A stretch of 38,103 nt of DNA from an uncultured Clostridia bacterium (GCA_944390295.1 CALXPV010000008.1:1-38103); one strand, 5' to 3'; counted from the stretch's first letter, positions 10,050 to 18,538 are shown. Program-made: numbers and translations. Notes: generated by a model not told the origin, from the sequence alone.

Positions 10050-11588
10050 TTATTTTATAGTTTCATATAAACTCATTATTTCAGAAATTTGACTAATGTT
10101 CATATTGGCTTTTTCTATATTTATATCAAGCTTTAATTTTGATAATATTTGATATAAATCATCTATGTTATCTTCTTGAACATCATCTTTTGTTATGTTG
10201 AATTTTAATAAAGAATATCTGTCTTTAATAATTAAAGATATGTCTTTTTCTTCTTTTATAAGTATATTATTTATAATTTGAATATTTGTTGATTTAACAA
10301 AATTATCAAAGCCTATAATAAGTTCATCAATTTCCTCTGGTGTAATTGTTGGTATATATATAATAGAAATATCTCTTACATATGTTTTAAATGAATTTGC
10401 AAATTTAAAAACATCATATATTGTTGTTGAATCATCTAAGTCTGTATAAATCTTGTTATATACTTTTGCTTTATCTAATTCCTTATATAGTTTTTGAATA
10501 TTTTTAATCAAATCAGCATATTGAAGATTTTCATCATCATCTTTTTTCTTGAAAAAGAAAAATTTTCTACTTTTTTGTTCATTAAATTTATCTAATTTTC
10601 TTTCTTCTATTTGTATTTTTCTTAATGTATCTTCATATATTTTTTTATACTGTTCTTTTTGCAAATAATGTTTTTTAATGTCATCAAAAATAAATTTAAA
10701 TCTTAGATAATTTTTAAACTCATAAATGTTATTATAAAATTTCAAAATATTTTCTTTTGTTTCTTTATCTTCTTTTACTAAATAAATATCTATAATTTTT
10801 GCATATTCTTTTTCTATTTTGTTTGGCATAAAATCATTTAAATTTACTTGTTTATTTATAAATTTATTAAGAATTGTATATTGGTCCACATCAATAGTGT
10901 TTTCTAATATTGATTTTAAATCCATATATTTTTCAAAGAATTTTTCTGATGTAAGATCAAATTTTCTTAACATTGCAGATTCTTCTTTTTCGAAATATTT
11001 TTCTAACTTATTTTCGTTTATTAGATAGATATATCTAATATTTAATTCCAGATGAGTTATTATTTCTGGACATTTCCAATATATTTCTTCAAATGCTTTT
11101 TTTAATTTTTTTGAATTCAAATTATCTTTCTCTTCAAAAAAAACTTTCATATATTCCCTAGCATATCTACTATAAGTAAAATCTGTAGGCGTTAATTTTA
11201 CGCCAAATTTTTCAAAAGAATTAATACATTGTAAAATCTCTTTATTTACATTTTCTAGATTATCTTTATAAAATCTTTTTAATTTCCATATGTTTTCATC
11301 TAAATTCATTTTTTCATATGGTGTTTTAATAGGATTTAAAATAAACAAATTTTCATCCATCTGAACTAATGATTTTTTTAGTTGTTCAATCTCCGGATTT
11401 TCTTTTATTTGTCCTACTTTTTCAGAATATCTTTTATTTATTTCATTATAAATTTCTTCTTTTATTTTTGTATATTCTTCTTTTAATTCTTCTAAAGATT
11501 TTCTATATTTTTCTCTATTTCTTTTATTATTTTTTGGCATATTATCTAAAATTTCTTTACTTACTGATATCTTGTCTAAAAATTCCAT
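10050..11588 (-). CDS. Cytosolic helical protein of unknown function
   Basis: I do not recognise this 512-aa protein. It has no signal peptide and no membrane helix, and is very rich in Lys, Glu, Ile and Asn. Heptad-like helical stretches lie at about 20-80 (KSLEELKEEYTKIKEEIYNE) and 320-400. A cluster of Phe and Lys (RKFFFFKKKDDDEN) lies near residue 360. The start is fixed by AGGAG six bases upstream of the ATG, and that site overlaps the stop of the 35-aa gene. It is followed after 18 bases by the giant surface protein, so a cytoplasmic role in production, export or control of that protein is plausible but unproven. A counterpart role is played in the neighbouring operon by equally unfamiliar cytosolic proteins. 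Confidence 0.7.
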   Translation of the reverse strand: MEFLDKISVSKEILDNMPKNNKRNREKYRKSLEELKEEYTKIKEEIYNEINKRYSEKVGQIKENPEIEQLKKSLVQMDENLFILNPIKTPYEKMNLDENIWKLKRFYKDNLENVNKEILQCINSFEKFGVKLTPTDFTYSRYAREYMKVFFEEKDNLNSKKLKKAFEEIYWKCPEIITHLELNIRYIYLINENKLEKYFEKEESAMLRKFDLTSEKFFEKYMDLKSILENTIDVDQYTILNKFINKQVNLNDFMPNKIEKEYAKIIDIYLVKEDKETKENILKFYNNIYEFKNYLRFKFIFDDIKKHYLQKEQYKKIYEDTLRKIQIEERKLDKFNEQKSRKFFFFKKKDDDENLQYADLIKNIQKLYKELDKAKVYNKIYTDLDDSTTIYDVFKFANSFKTYVRDISIIYIPTITPEEIDELIIGFDNFVKSTNIQIINNILIKEEKDISLIIKDRYSLLKFNITKDDVQEDNIDDLYQILSKLKLDINIEKANMNISQISEIMSLYETIK

Positions 11589-11596
11589 ATTAACTC

Positions 11597-11704
11597 CTAA
11601 TTCTCCAAATTATTTTCTTCTATTTCTAAAAATTTAATAAAATCATTTACCTGTTTATAGGCATCTAACAGCTCTTCTGTAGAAATGTTTTTTAGCTCTT
11701 TCAT
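11597..11704 (-). CDS. 35-aa microprotein leading the adhesin operon
   Basis: A short frame encodes MKELKNISTEELLDAYKQVN followed by DFIKFLEIEENNLEN. The ATG at 11704 is preceded by GGAGAGG with an 8-nt spacer. The frame ends in TAG, 8 bases before the ATG of the 512-aa gene, whose ribosome site overlaps its end, so the two are translationally close. The sequence is a predicted amphipathic helix (EELLDAYKQVNDFIKFLE) with no membrane segment. Conservation cannot be tested here; the strong ribosome site and helical periodicity make it likely to be real. It could be a small binding partner of the next gene product or a regulatory leader peptide. Confidence 0.6.
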   Translation of the reverse strand: MKELKNISTEELLDAYKQVNDFIKFLEIEENNLEN

Positions 11705-11736
11705 AATATTACCTCTCCAATAATTTTTCTAAATGT

Positions 11737-11765
11737 ATTATATCATACTAACAAAATATATCCAT
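11737..11765 (-). promoter_or_regulatory. Extended -10 promoter of the adhesin operon
   Basis: On the minus strand TGATATAAT forms a TGn-extended -10 element 33 nt before the start at 11704. The -35 hexamer (ATGGAT) is poor, which fits an extended -10 promoter. Confidence 0.5.
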
Positions 11766-11880
11766 ATTTTTTGAGAATTTATTATCATTTTCTGTAATTT
11801 TTTTCATAAAAAAACTCCCACTTTTTTACATTATTTTATAATGCAAAAATCAAACACAAACTTTCCTAGTAATGTTATTT

Positions 11881-11944
11881 TATGGTATATAAAAAATTGT
11901 TTTTTTATACCATAAAAAGCATTAGCTTAATTGCTAATGCTTTT
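11881..11944 (-). terminator. Tandem terminator hairpins after the TasA-like gene
   Basis: Two hairpins stand side by side: AAAAGCATTAGC / GCTAATGCTTTT with a 6-nt loop (11915-11944), and TATGGTATATAAAAAA / TTTTTTATACCATA (11881-11914). On the minus strand the first is followed by a T run. They close transcription of the 11959-12945 gene. Confidence 0.75.
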
Positions 11945-11958
11945 ATTTATATTATTTA

Positions 11959-12945
11959 TTATTCAGTTGCTTTTGTTATTTGAACATTGAATGATATGTC
12001 TGTACCAGAAGCATTGTTTTCACAGTCAACATCTTGTCCTTCAACCCACATATAAATTCTAACTTTTGTTATTCCAGCTTTTAAATTTAATAATGATTGT
12101 TGAGCATCAAAATCTTTAACTGTAGAAATTGTTGGTGTCACAGTTTCAAATGAATCTGCAAAAGATGTCTTATTAGCTGTTTTTAAAGTTACTCCTTTTC
12201 CAATATCGAAGGCTGCTTTAATTCCATCATATGATAATTGAGTTCCACCAGTAGTCGTTGTATCCAAACCATATATTTCTTTTGCATTTAAAACACCTGC
12301 TGGAGTATGTACATCATAGTTTGGTTCCCAAATTATAGATGATGTACCCTTTTTTAAAGCTTGTATAGTAGTTGGTTCTGTTTCTATACTAGCATTACCT
12401 TCATCTATAAAAGCTACTCTTGCAGCATTTTGTAACCCTTTATCTGTTGCCCCTTGTTTATATGTAACATTTGATGCTGTAGTTAAATAAACTTGAGATG
12501 GTTGATCAACTCTTAAAAATATATCAAAAGCAATATACTTACCATCGGTACCTCTTGTATCTGTTAATTTATTTGAAACAAGTGTATAGTCAACACCATT
12601 ATCATGTGCGTCAACTTCTCCAGAGTACATATCCATTACTCCTGATGCAACTACTCCTGCAGTTGAAACAGGTTCCATCTCTGTTGGCATTTGGTTTGTA
12701 TTTGTAGCATATGTTGCAGTAGCACCTGTTATATCTTCTTTTTGTAATATAGTCTTCCAATTAATTGCATCTGCAGAAATTTGTAAACCATTAGATGTTT
12801 GAACATTTACATCTAAAGTACTAATTGTTACAGTTTGGTTTGCAGTAAACCATGCATATGTTGATACTATTAAAAATACTAATAAAAGTAATAGTAATAA
12901 TAATGAGTATCTTGAATTGTTTTTTCTTTTGTTTCTCTTTGCCAT
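11959..12945 (-). CDS. TasA/camelysin-like surface protein with SipW-type signal (candidate major subunit)
   Basis: A 328-aa exported protein. Basic residues 2-9 and a Leu-rich helix at 14-30 end in STYAWFTANQTV, the hallmark of SipW-dependent signal peptides in Clostridia. The mature part begins TISTLDVNVQTSNGLQIS, a beta-sandwich start common in this group. Near the C terminus WVEGQDVDC (300-308) is followed by a final beta strand. An ATG with AGAGGG upstream gives the start. It has its own strong promoter (TTGACA-17-TATTAT) and its own double terminator, outside the operons on either side. By analogy with TasA, the abundant fibre subunit, it may be the major subunit of this locus. That ranking rests on promoter quality only. 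Confidence 0.75.
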   Translation of the reverse strand: MAKRNKRKNNSRYSLLLLLLLLVFLIVSTYAWFTANQTVTISTLDVNVQTSNGLQISADAINWKTILQKEDITGATATYATNTNQMPTEMEPVSTAGVVASGVMDMYSGEVDAHDNGVDYTLVSNKLTDTRGTDGKYIAFDIFLRVDQPSQVYLTTASNVTYKQGATDKGLQNAARVAFIDEGNASIETEPTTIQALKKGTSSIIWEPNYDVHTPAGVLNAKEIYGLDTTTTGGTQLSYDGIKAAFDIGKGVTLKTANKTSFADSFETVTPTISTVKDFDAQQSLLNLKAGITKVRIYMWVEGQDVDCENNASGTDISFNVQITKATE

Positions 12946-12998
12946 AATTTATCCCTCTTTCTTTATTTTTCTATTGTACATTCGTTCACTATAAAATC

Positions 12999-13027
12999 AT
13001 AATACAACAATTTTATTTTTTTGTCAA
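12999..13027 (-). promoter_or_regulatory. Near-consensus sigma-A promoter of the TasA-like gene
   Basis: On the minus strand TTGACA, a 17-nt spacer and TATTAT lie about 50 nt before the start at 12945. It is one of the two closest-to-consensus promoters in the window. Confidence 0.75.
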
Positions 13028-13084
13028 CATTTGTAAGTTTTGTAACCAAAATGTAATATATATTTAAAAGTTCAAAAAACTTTA

Positions 13085-13825
13085 CTATACTTGATTTAAA
13101 GACTCTTCTGGAGCCGTATGTTCTTCTGTAATTTCCATATGCATTTTCATTTCTCCACCTATTAATTCGTCTGTGCAATCAGGGTCGTCTCCTTCTAAAA
13201 ATATTACTATAGTAAATTTATCAATTTCTCCTGGTTGCATATTTTCTCTTTGTTTTAATATTAATTCTTTATCATTGTAAAACTTTGTTGTAATTTCGTC
13301 ACCAACTATTTCTGCTTCCCCTGTTGTTTCATTAGCTTTTGCATAAATAGTTTTTTCATCATTTCTAATTATCATTATTCTAATTGCTTTATCTACATTT
13401 TTTATAACATCATCTGATACAACTTTATACCAATAATTTATAGGGTCTACTCCCTGGTTCTCTAGATAAAAAGTATATGCTAAATAATTTTCACCATTGT
13501 GACTTCCTTCGGCTTCTGTTAAATTTTCAGGTAACCATTTTACGCAAATATTGTTCATATATTCTAGTTTTTCTGCTTTTAATATTTTCTTATTTTGTTT
13601 TTCACTTAATTTTTCATACATTACAAGTCCACTTTTTTCTTGTAATTGTGGATCTAAAGAAACCGTAAAATCTCCTAGTTCGAATACTACTCTTAAAATA
13701 AAATATAATATTATCAAAAATAATAATATTAGAAGAATAGTTATTTTAAGAATTTTTATTCTTTGTTCTCTTTTTTTTATTTTTTCAGAATTTAAGGTAA
13801 TTTGCTCTTTGTTTTTTTTCTTCAC
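13085..13825 (-). CDS. Membrane-anchored TasA-family-like protein with EGxDxDC motif
   Basis: A 246-aa protein with a basic N terminus (1-25), one transmembrane helix at about 26-48 and an extracytoplasmic domain. The region FLEGDDPDC (209-217) followed by IGGEMKMHMEI matches the C-terminal WVEGQDVDC block of the adjacent TasA-like protein, so the two domains are probably related. There is no clear SipW cleavage motif; the helix ends LRVVFELGDF, so it may stay anchored. Translation starts at GTG 13825, with AAAGGCGG as the ribosome site 7 nt upstream. It is divergent from the 13896 gene, with about 70 bases between the two starts. It could serve as a base or anchor protein of the fibre, which is inference. 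Confidence 0.65.
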   Translation of the reverse strand: MKKKNKEQITLNSEKIKKREQRIKILKITILLILLFLIILYFILRVVFELGDFTVSLDPQLQEKSGLVMYEKLSEKQNKKILKAEKLEYMNNICVKWLPENLTEAEGSHNGENYLAYTFYLENQGVDPINYWYKVVSDDVIKNVDKAIRIMIIRNDEKTIYAKANETTGEAEIVGDEITTKFYNDKELILKQRENMQPGEIDKFTIVIFLEGDDPDCTDELIGGEMKMHMEITEEHTAPEESLNQV

Positions 13826-13848
13826 GCCGATTCCGCCTTTCTTTTGTA

Positions 13849-13877
13849 TTGCTTTATTTAATTATATATGGTATAAA
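13849..13877 (+). promoter_or_regulatory. Promoter for the plus-strand TasA-like gene
   Basis: TTGCTT, a 17-nt spacer and TATAAA with a TGG extension lie 19 nt before the ATG at 13896. The ribosome site AGGTGAT follows. Confidence 0.6.
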
Positions 13878-13895
13878 GATTATAGGTGATTACAT

Positions 13896-14489
13896 ATGAA
13901 AAATTTTAAAAAATTATTAATTTTATTAGCGATAATATGTTTAGCTATTGCTATAATCTCATTTTTATCAATCTATGCTAAATATACTACATCTGCTAAT
14001 AGCCAAACTGATGTACCGATAGCTAGATGGAATATCTTAGTAAATAATATTTCTATAAAAGATAATCCAGATATATCTCAAACATTACAGCCTATATTTC
14101 CTGGTAATGAAAATATAGCAAGTAATATAATTGCACCTACTGCAGAAGGATATTTTGATTTGTATTTTGATTACACAGATGTTGATGTATCTTTTATGTA
14201 TACAATTTCATTATCACCTTCTGACGAAAGTTCAGTTAACGATATTGTTGCAACCGGTTATTCTGTAGATGATGGTGAGATACACGATTTTACAAACTTT
14301 AATGAAAATATCTCTGATACTATTTTGTTAGATAATCCAACTAGAACCAGAAAAATTAGAGTTTTTGTAAAATGGAATGATGATTCTGCTACTTCATCAA
14401 TGGACAATTCTAAAGATACCGAGTCTGCTTTATCTGGAATACCAGCATTGTTTGATGTAAATGTTACATTTGATCAAGTAATTGGATAA
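13896..14489 (+). CDS. TasA-like SipW substrate
   Basis: A 197-aa exported protein with a lysine-rich start and a helix at about 7-27 ending in IYAKYTTSANS, the A-x-Y-(T/S) junction typical of SipW-processed proteins. PIARWNI follows and opens the mature domain. Later come PGNENIASN and FVKWNDD, which match the TasA/CalY beta-sandwich pattern (acidic, Asn-rich loops and a late W strand). It is the only TasA-like gene on the plus strand, with its own promoter and terminator, and it is convergent with the nine-gene operon. AGGTGAT 6 nt upstream supports the ATG. It is likely a fibre subunit or accessory matrix protein; which of the peptidases processes it is unknown. Confidence 0.72.
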   Translation: MKNFKKLLILLAIICLAIAIISFLSIYAKYTTSANSQTDVPIARWNILVNNISIKDNPDISQTLQPIFPGNENIASNIIAPTAEGYFDLYFDYTDVDVSFMYTISLSPSDESSVNDIVATGYSVDDGEIHDFTNFNENISDTILLDNPTRTRKIRVFVKWNDDSATSSMDNSKDTESALSGIPALFDVNVTFDQVIG

Positions 14490-14498
14490 TTTTATATA

Positions 14499-14541
14499 AC
14501 TCTTGAGACGGAATCATAGTTTCGTTCAAGAGTCTTTTTTT
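14499..14541 (+). terminator. Terminator of the plus-strand TasA-like gene
   Basis: ACTCTTGA / TCAAGAGT arms with additional inner pairing (ACG..AA / TT..CGT) are followed by CTTTTTTT on the plus strand, ten bases after the stop. Confidence 0.85.
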
Positions 14542-14573
14542 GTTGTATAGGAAATTTTCCTATACAACAAAAA
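14537..14573. repeat. 18-bp near-perfect intergenic palindrome
   Basis: The arms TTTTTGTTGTATAGGAAA and TTTCCTATACAACAAAAA surround a single T between two convergent genes. Neither strand carries a T tract after the stem, so it is not an ordinary terminator. It shares a TGTTnTATAG-like edge with palindromes at 32465 and 35323. Confidence 0.6.
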
Positions 14574-14587
14574 TAACATTGTTAATA

Positions 14588-15871
14588 TTAAGCACCTTGT
14601 TTTGCTGTTAATTCAAACTTAAGTATTAAGCTTTTCGCTTGGGGGCTATTTGTTTGAAATTCATAAGATTTATTACCATAATATGTGTCTAGTTCATCAT
14701 TTCCAGATTCAAATGGCCAAGTAACTTTTATAGTAAATTTTCCTTGTCCTGTGCCAGCTTCTATCTGGTCGGTAGAAGATTCTATTGTAATCTTAAAAGG
14801 ATAACTATTTAACATATTTTGAAGATCATCAGAAGTATATTGATCTCCTACTTCAAATTTTTCTCCAAAAATTTCTATAGACATTATTTTATATAATAAG
14901 TCTGCACTTATTTCTCCCCTATTATGAACTTCGATTTCTTGTACATAATCTTCCATACCTGGATATATTTTATCAACTTCTAGTACAACATCATTTGTTA
15001 TTTCTTCTTCTCCAGCTTGAAATGTAATATCCCAAGCTGCAACATGTACATCTAATTCTAAAGATGCTTTAGTTATATATATAAACCATGCATATGCATT
15101 AAATGATAATAATACAATTAAGATAATTATTGTTTTTGTGTTTATGTATTTAAGAATGCTTTTGGTTTTTTTTTTATTTTTTTCTTCTTTGCTATCTTCT
15201 ACTTTTTCTTCTTCATTTTTATCTTCTTCTTCTAATTCCTCATCTTCTTCATTATCTTTATCGCTCTCGTCGTCTTCTTTTTTCTCATCTTCATCTTTCC
15301 CCTTAGCTTCAGCCAATTCTTTTTTTCCTTCTTTATAGTTCATAAAATTATCAACAATAATTTTGCAAATAATAATTGCTATAGGTACGAAAATCAAGAA
15401 ATAAAATGCATATATATTATTTATAATTTTACTTACAAAACTTAGAATTATTGTTTTATATATAATTTTTCCATACACTTGTTCTTCAGAAATTTCCGGG
15501 TCTGCAAGTTCATTTGCAACACCTTGAGTTACAAAATAATATTTCCCATTCTCTTCTCTTTTTGAGATTACTCTATGTGTTACAACCTTGCCATTAAACT
15601 CGTTCTTTTCGCCTTTATATACTATATCGTCGCCAACTTGTATTTCTTCTGGAGAAATTTCTTTAGAAACTAAGATATCTCCAACATTGTATACTGGAAT
15701 CATACTTCCTGTTGCAACATTAAATATTCTAAAGCCTCCAATAGTAGCATCATTTCCAGAAAATCTTTGTATAACTACAACCAGCAGTACCAGCAAAACA
15801 ATTATATATAATAATACATAAATTGTTTTTCCTATCCCCCTTAATATTTTATTATCTAGGATATTCTTCAT
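14588..15871 (-). CDS. SipW-like signal peptidase fused to a TasA-like substrate domain
   Basis: A 427-aa two-part protein. TM1 lies at 13-35. The peptidase domain has Ser56 in ATGSMIP, His99 in VVTHRV and QGVANELADP at 116-125, so the ER-type catalytic set looks intact. TM2 lies at about 150-173. A highly charged Glu/Asp/Lys linker at 178-236 is predicted to be cytoplasmic. TM3 at 246-262 ends NAYAWFIYITKASLELD, the form of a SipW-dependent signal, and leads into an extracellular TasA-like domain (PGMEDYV, KVTWPFESGNDELDTYYG). It is the last gene of the nine-gene operon, 12 bases after the DUF2357 gene, and AGGGGGAA precedes the ATG. The topology suggests a protease carrying its own substrate-like module, possibly a fibre base. 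Confidence 0.85.
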   Translation of the reverse strand: MKNILDNKILRGIGKTIYVLLYIIVLLVLLVVVIQRFSGNDATIGGFRIFNVATGSMIPVYNVGDILVSKEISPEEIQVGDDIVYKGEKNEFNGKVVTHRVISKREENGKYYFVTQGVANELADPEISEEQVYGKIIYKTIILSFVSKIINNIYAFYFLIFVPIAIIICKIIVDNFMNYKEGKKELAEAKGKDEDEKKEDDESDKDNEEDEELEEEDKNEEEKVEDSKEEKNKKKTKSILKYINTKTIIILIVLLSFNAYAWFIYITKASLELDVHVAAWDITFQAGEEEITNDVVLEVDKIYPGMEDYVQEIEVHNRGEISADLLYKIMSIEIFGEKFEVGDQYTSDDLQNMLNSYPFKITIESSTDQIEAGTGQGKFTIKVTWPFESGNDELDTYYGNKSYEFQTNSPQAKSLILKFELTAKQGA

Positions 15872-15883
15872 CTTTTGTTCCCC

Positions 15884-16996
15884 CTATATCAATTGTTTCA
15901 TATAGTCATCAATATATTTTTTGAATACAGCTTGTACTTCCTGTAGACTAACTGCCTTTTTGTATTTTATTTTTTCAAATTTATCTCCAATTAATTCTTT
16001 TATTTGATCTATTGATAAATCTGCATTTAGATTAATTAGCTTGTCTAACAAATATTCTATCATCTCATCTTTAGACATTTCTTGAGCATCATTTTCTCTA
16101 TTTTTCTTTTTTAATTCACAAGTAGCTAAATAATCTATAAAAAATGTTTCATCAACAATTCGTTTTATTTTTCCTTTTTCTATGTATTCTTTCTTTTCTT
16201 TTTCTATTTTCGTTTTATTGTCTATATTATCTTGGATATAGTCCCATAGCTTCATTGCATATTGAAAATTAACATTTTTTAATATTAAGTTAGTCTTTTT
16301 TATTGGTGGCCTAATTAATCTTATATTTAATTTATCAATTTCTTTATATACATCAATAAATGTTAATTCATTTATTTTTTTGTCTATTGCATCAATTCTA
16401 GAAATTATTTCTTTCTTTTGTTTTCTTCTTTCATCTTCTGTTATATTTAATTTAGTAGATAATGCTAGATTTATTGCTACATCTTCATTGTGCAATCTTG
16501 CTGTTCCTACATATGTTATATATTTTTCGTCTTTTACATCTTTTTTCAAGTTTTCTTCTACTATTTTTCTTTTTTTATCAGAAAACATTTTCATATTTTG
16601 AATTAATGTATATATTAAACGATTTTCGTAAGTATCATATGATTCTTCCTTAAGTATATTAAGAATTTTAGAAGGTTTTACATTATCTTCTTTTTTATCT
16701 ACTTCTTGTATTAAATTAGTATGTTTAGAAAGATGTTTAATACTATCTACTGTTATTTTTCTTGCTAATTCTATTTTAACAATTTCTTCTTCATTTACTA
16801 TAAATCTATTTGGATTTCTTAATATATTATCAATGTAAGGGATAGTTGATTCCATCATCTCTATCCACTCTACATCATTCATATAATTTTCATAATCTAT
16901 ATTTATTTTAGCATTAGAATCTAATTTTGACATAAAACGTTCTAATTCGTTTTTATCACTATTTTCATATAATTCATTTAGTTCCAATTTTTTCAT
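15884..16996 (-). CDS. DUF2357 domain protein, McrC N-terminal-like, no nuclease motif seen
   Basis: A 370-aa cytosolic protein without membrane segments. The block from about 48 to 140 (PNRFIVNEEEIVKIELARKI, KHLSKHTNL, PSKILN, YDTYENRLIYTL) has the signature order of DUF2357, known as the N-terminal part of McrC-type proteins that work with McrB ATPases. In canonical members a PD-(D/E)xK nuclease follows. Here the remaining 230 residues are Lys/Glu-rich helix, and I see no PD...(D/E)xK arrangement, so DNA cleavage is unlikely. It begins 11 bases after the McrB-like ATPase, as expected for a functional pair, inside a surface-fibre operon. AGAGGTAG precedes the ATG. The likely role is effector or adaptor of the ATPase; the target is unknown. 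Confidence 0.7.
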   Translation of the reverse strand: MKKLELNELYENSDKNELERFMSKLDSNAKINIDYENYMNDVEWIEMMESTIPYIDNILRNPNRFIVNEEEIVKIELARKITVDSIKHLSKHTNLIQEVDKKEDNVKPSKILNILKEESYDTYENRLIYTLIQNMKMFSDKKRKIVEENLKKDVKDEKYITYVGTARLHNEDVAINLALSTKLNITEDERRKQKKEIISRIDAIDKKINELTFIDVYKEIDKLNIRLIRPPIKKTNLILKNVNFQYAMKLWDYIQDNIDNKTKIEKEKKEYIEKGKIKRIVDETFFIDYLATCELKKKNRENDAQEMSKDEMIEYLLDKLINLNADLSIDQIKELIGDKFEKIKYKKAVSLQEVQAVFKKYIDDYMKQLI

Positions 16997-17007
16997 TTAA
17001 CTACCTC

Positions 17008-18528
17008 TTAAGTTAATTTTTTTAGCCTTAGTAAAAATTCTGTACATTCTTTCATTCTATTTTTTCCAAAAGTCTTATCTAAGAAATTTATGTATGGATC
17101 TATTTCGTCTTTTATATATGCTATATTTAATTGTTCAAATTTTCTAAGTATTTTTTTAGCTATGAAATAGTCAACACCTGCAATTTCCTCTCCACCACAT
17201 GCCACATATACTGGTACAAATTTTTTCATATGTGAAACAATACGGTTACCAAAAGCAATTCTAAAGTGTTCAATTACATAATCATCCATCTTTTCTATTT
17301 TTTCTAATGTATCATTAGATATTGGGTGTTCAACCATTGCTGTCTCAAAAATTTCTTCTAAGTATGAATAATTAACATCCATAGGATCTGTATCTATTGG
17401 TGTAAATACTTTACCTTTATCATTAATATCTATTGGCATAGCTCTATCATAAACTTTATCTGTAACCATAAATGTTGAATCATCATTGTTTATTGTTCCT
17501 ATATACCACATATTTGATGGAACTTTTATTTTTCCACCAATAATATGTTTTGGATCTGTTTTCCAACTATTTGGTACTAATTCTATTATCCATTCATCTT
17601 TGTTTGGCATTTCTAATATAGAAAGCATTTCTGCAAAATAATATTCAACACGAGAAATATTCATTTCGTCTAGTATTACAGTATATACATCATCTGTATA
17701 TCCTGCAATATACATTTCTTTTAATACTTCTGTTTCGTTAAATTTCTTAGTAAATTCATTAAAATATCCAAATAATTCTGTTCTATCTCTCCAAGATGGT
17801 TGAACAGAAGCAACACAAGAATCATGTTTCATAAATTTTCCCCAAGCATATGCTAATGATGTTTTACCAGTACCAGAAATACCTTGTAAAATAACAAGTC
17901 TTGTAGAAGCAAGTGCTGATACAAATAATCTCATCATATCTATTGTGTAATACAATCCTAATCTTGAAGCTGCAAAATTTCTAAAGTTCTCACATAATTC
18001 TTCTAAAGTAAATGAGTTACCATAATTTCTAATTCTATAGTTTTTATATTGTTCATCAATAACTGTTAATTTAGCAAATCTTGATTCTTTTTCTGGATTT
18101 ATAGGTTCTTCTTGGTCAATATTTTCTATTGGTGATTCATCTGGTTTTAAACCTAATTGAGAAACTTTCATTGCCAATATATCTTCTTTTTCTTTTACCA
18201 ATGTTGCAACTTGATTATTTAAATTCGCAACTTCATCAAGTAATTCTTCTTTTTCTATTGCAGATTTTCTAAATTTAAAATATTTTCTAAATAATAAATA
18301 AATTAATAATATTATTGCTCCAACAAATATTATTAGTAAAGCTATTGATATTCCTACTAACAACCACTCTGGCATAGAAAGGTCTGCCTTATATGAATTT
18401 AAAATATTTTGATATTCCTTAAAGTTAAAAGCTTTAGCTATTCCGCTTCCTATTCCTTTAAATATATCTACTATTCCCGAAAAGAATTGGTTTAAAAACT
18501 CGTATAAAAATCTTGTAAATGTTTCCAT
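17008..18528 (-). CDS. Membrane-anchored McrB-like AAA+ ATPase
   Basis: A 506-aa protein. An amphipathic start (1-40) leads to one or two closely packed transmembrane helices at about 54-80, a coiled coil at 90-120 and a C-terminal AAA+ domain. Walker A is GISGTGKT (216-223). SVQPSWRDRTELFGYFN (241-257) is the McrB-family insert. Walker B is VILDEMN (284-290) followed by ISRVEYYFAEML, sensor 1 is GTINND (344-349), and an Arg-finger type DRA lies at 361-363. All motifs are intact, so nucleotide hydrolysis is likely. McrB proteins usually bear a DNA-binding N-terminal domain; here it is replaced by a membrane anchor and coiled coil. It lies between an unknown protein and DUF2357, with gaps of 10-11 bases. 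A motor at the inner membrane face serving the fibre system is inferred. Confidence 0.85.
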   Translation of the reverse strand: METFTRFLYEFLNQFFSGIVDIFKGIGSGIAKAFNFKEYQNILNSYKADLSMPEWLLVGISIALLIIFVGAIILLIYLLFRKYFKFRKSAIEKEELLDEVANLNNQVATLVKEKEDILAMKVSQLGLKPDESPIENIDQEEPINPEKESRFAKLTVIDEQYKNYRIRNYGNSFTLEELCENFRNFAASRLGLYYTIDMMRLFVSALASTRLVILQGISGTGKTSLAYAWGKFMKHDSCVASVQPSWRDRTELFGYFNEFTKKFNETEVLKEMYIAGYTDDVYTVILDEMNISRVEYYFAEMLSILEMPNKDEWIIELVPNSWKTDPKHIIGGKIKVPSNMWYIGTINNDDSTFMVTDKVYDRAMPIDINDKGKVFTPIDTDPMDVNYSYLEEIFETAMVEHPISNDTLEKIEKMDDYVIEHFRIAFGNRIVSHMKKFVPVYVACGGEEIAGVDYFIAKKILRKFEQLNIAYIKDEIDPYINFLDKTFGKNRMKECTEFLLRLKKLT

Positions 18529-18538
18529 GTCCTACCTC

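Noticed and set aside
12963-13178. 71-aa minus-strand frame
   Set aside because: It overlaps the end of the 246-aa gene and the promoter of the TasA-like gene, has no ribosome site and no protein-like composition.
15138-15338. Ser-rich plus-strand frame
   Set aside because: It is the antisense of the Lys/Glu linker of the fused SipW protein; poly-Ser/Phe is the expected mirror of GAA/GAT runs.
15884-18528. Type IV (McrBC) restriction system
   Set aside because: The ATPase has a membrane anchor instead of a DNA-binding domain, the partner shows no nuclease motif, and the genes are locked in a surface-protein operon. The family relation is kept but the restriction label is not.
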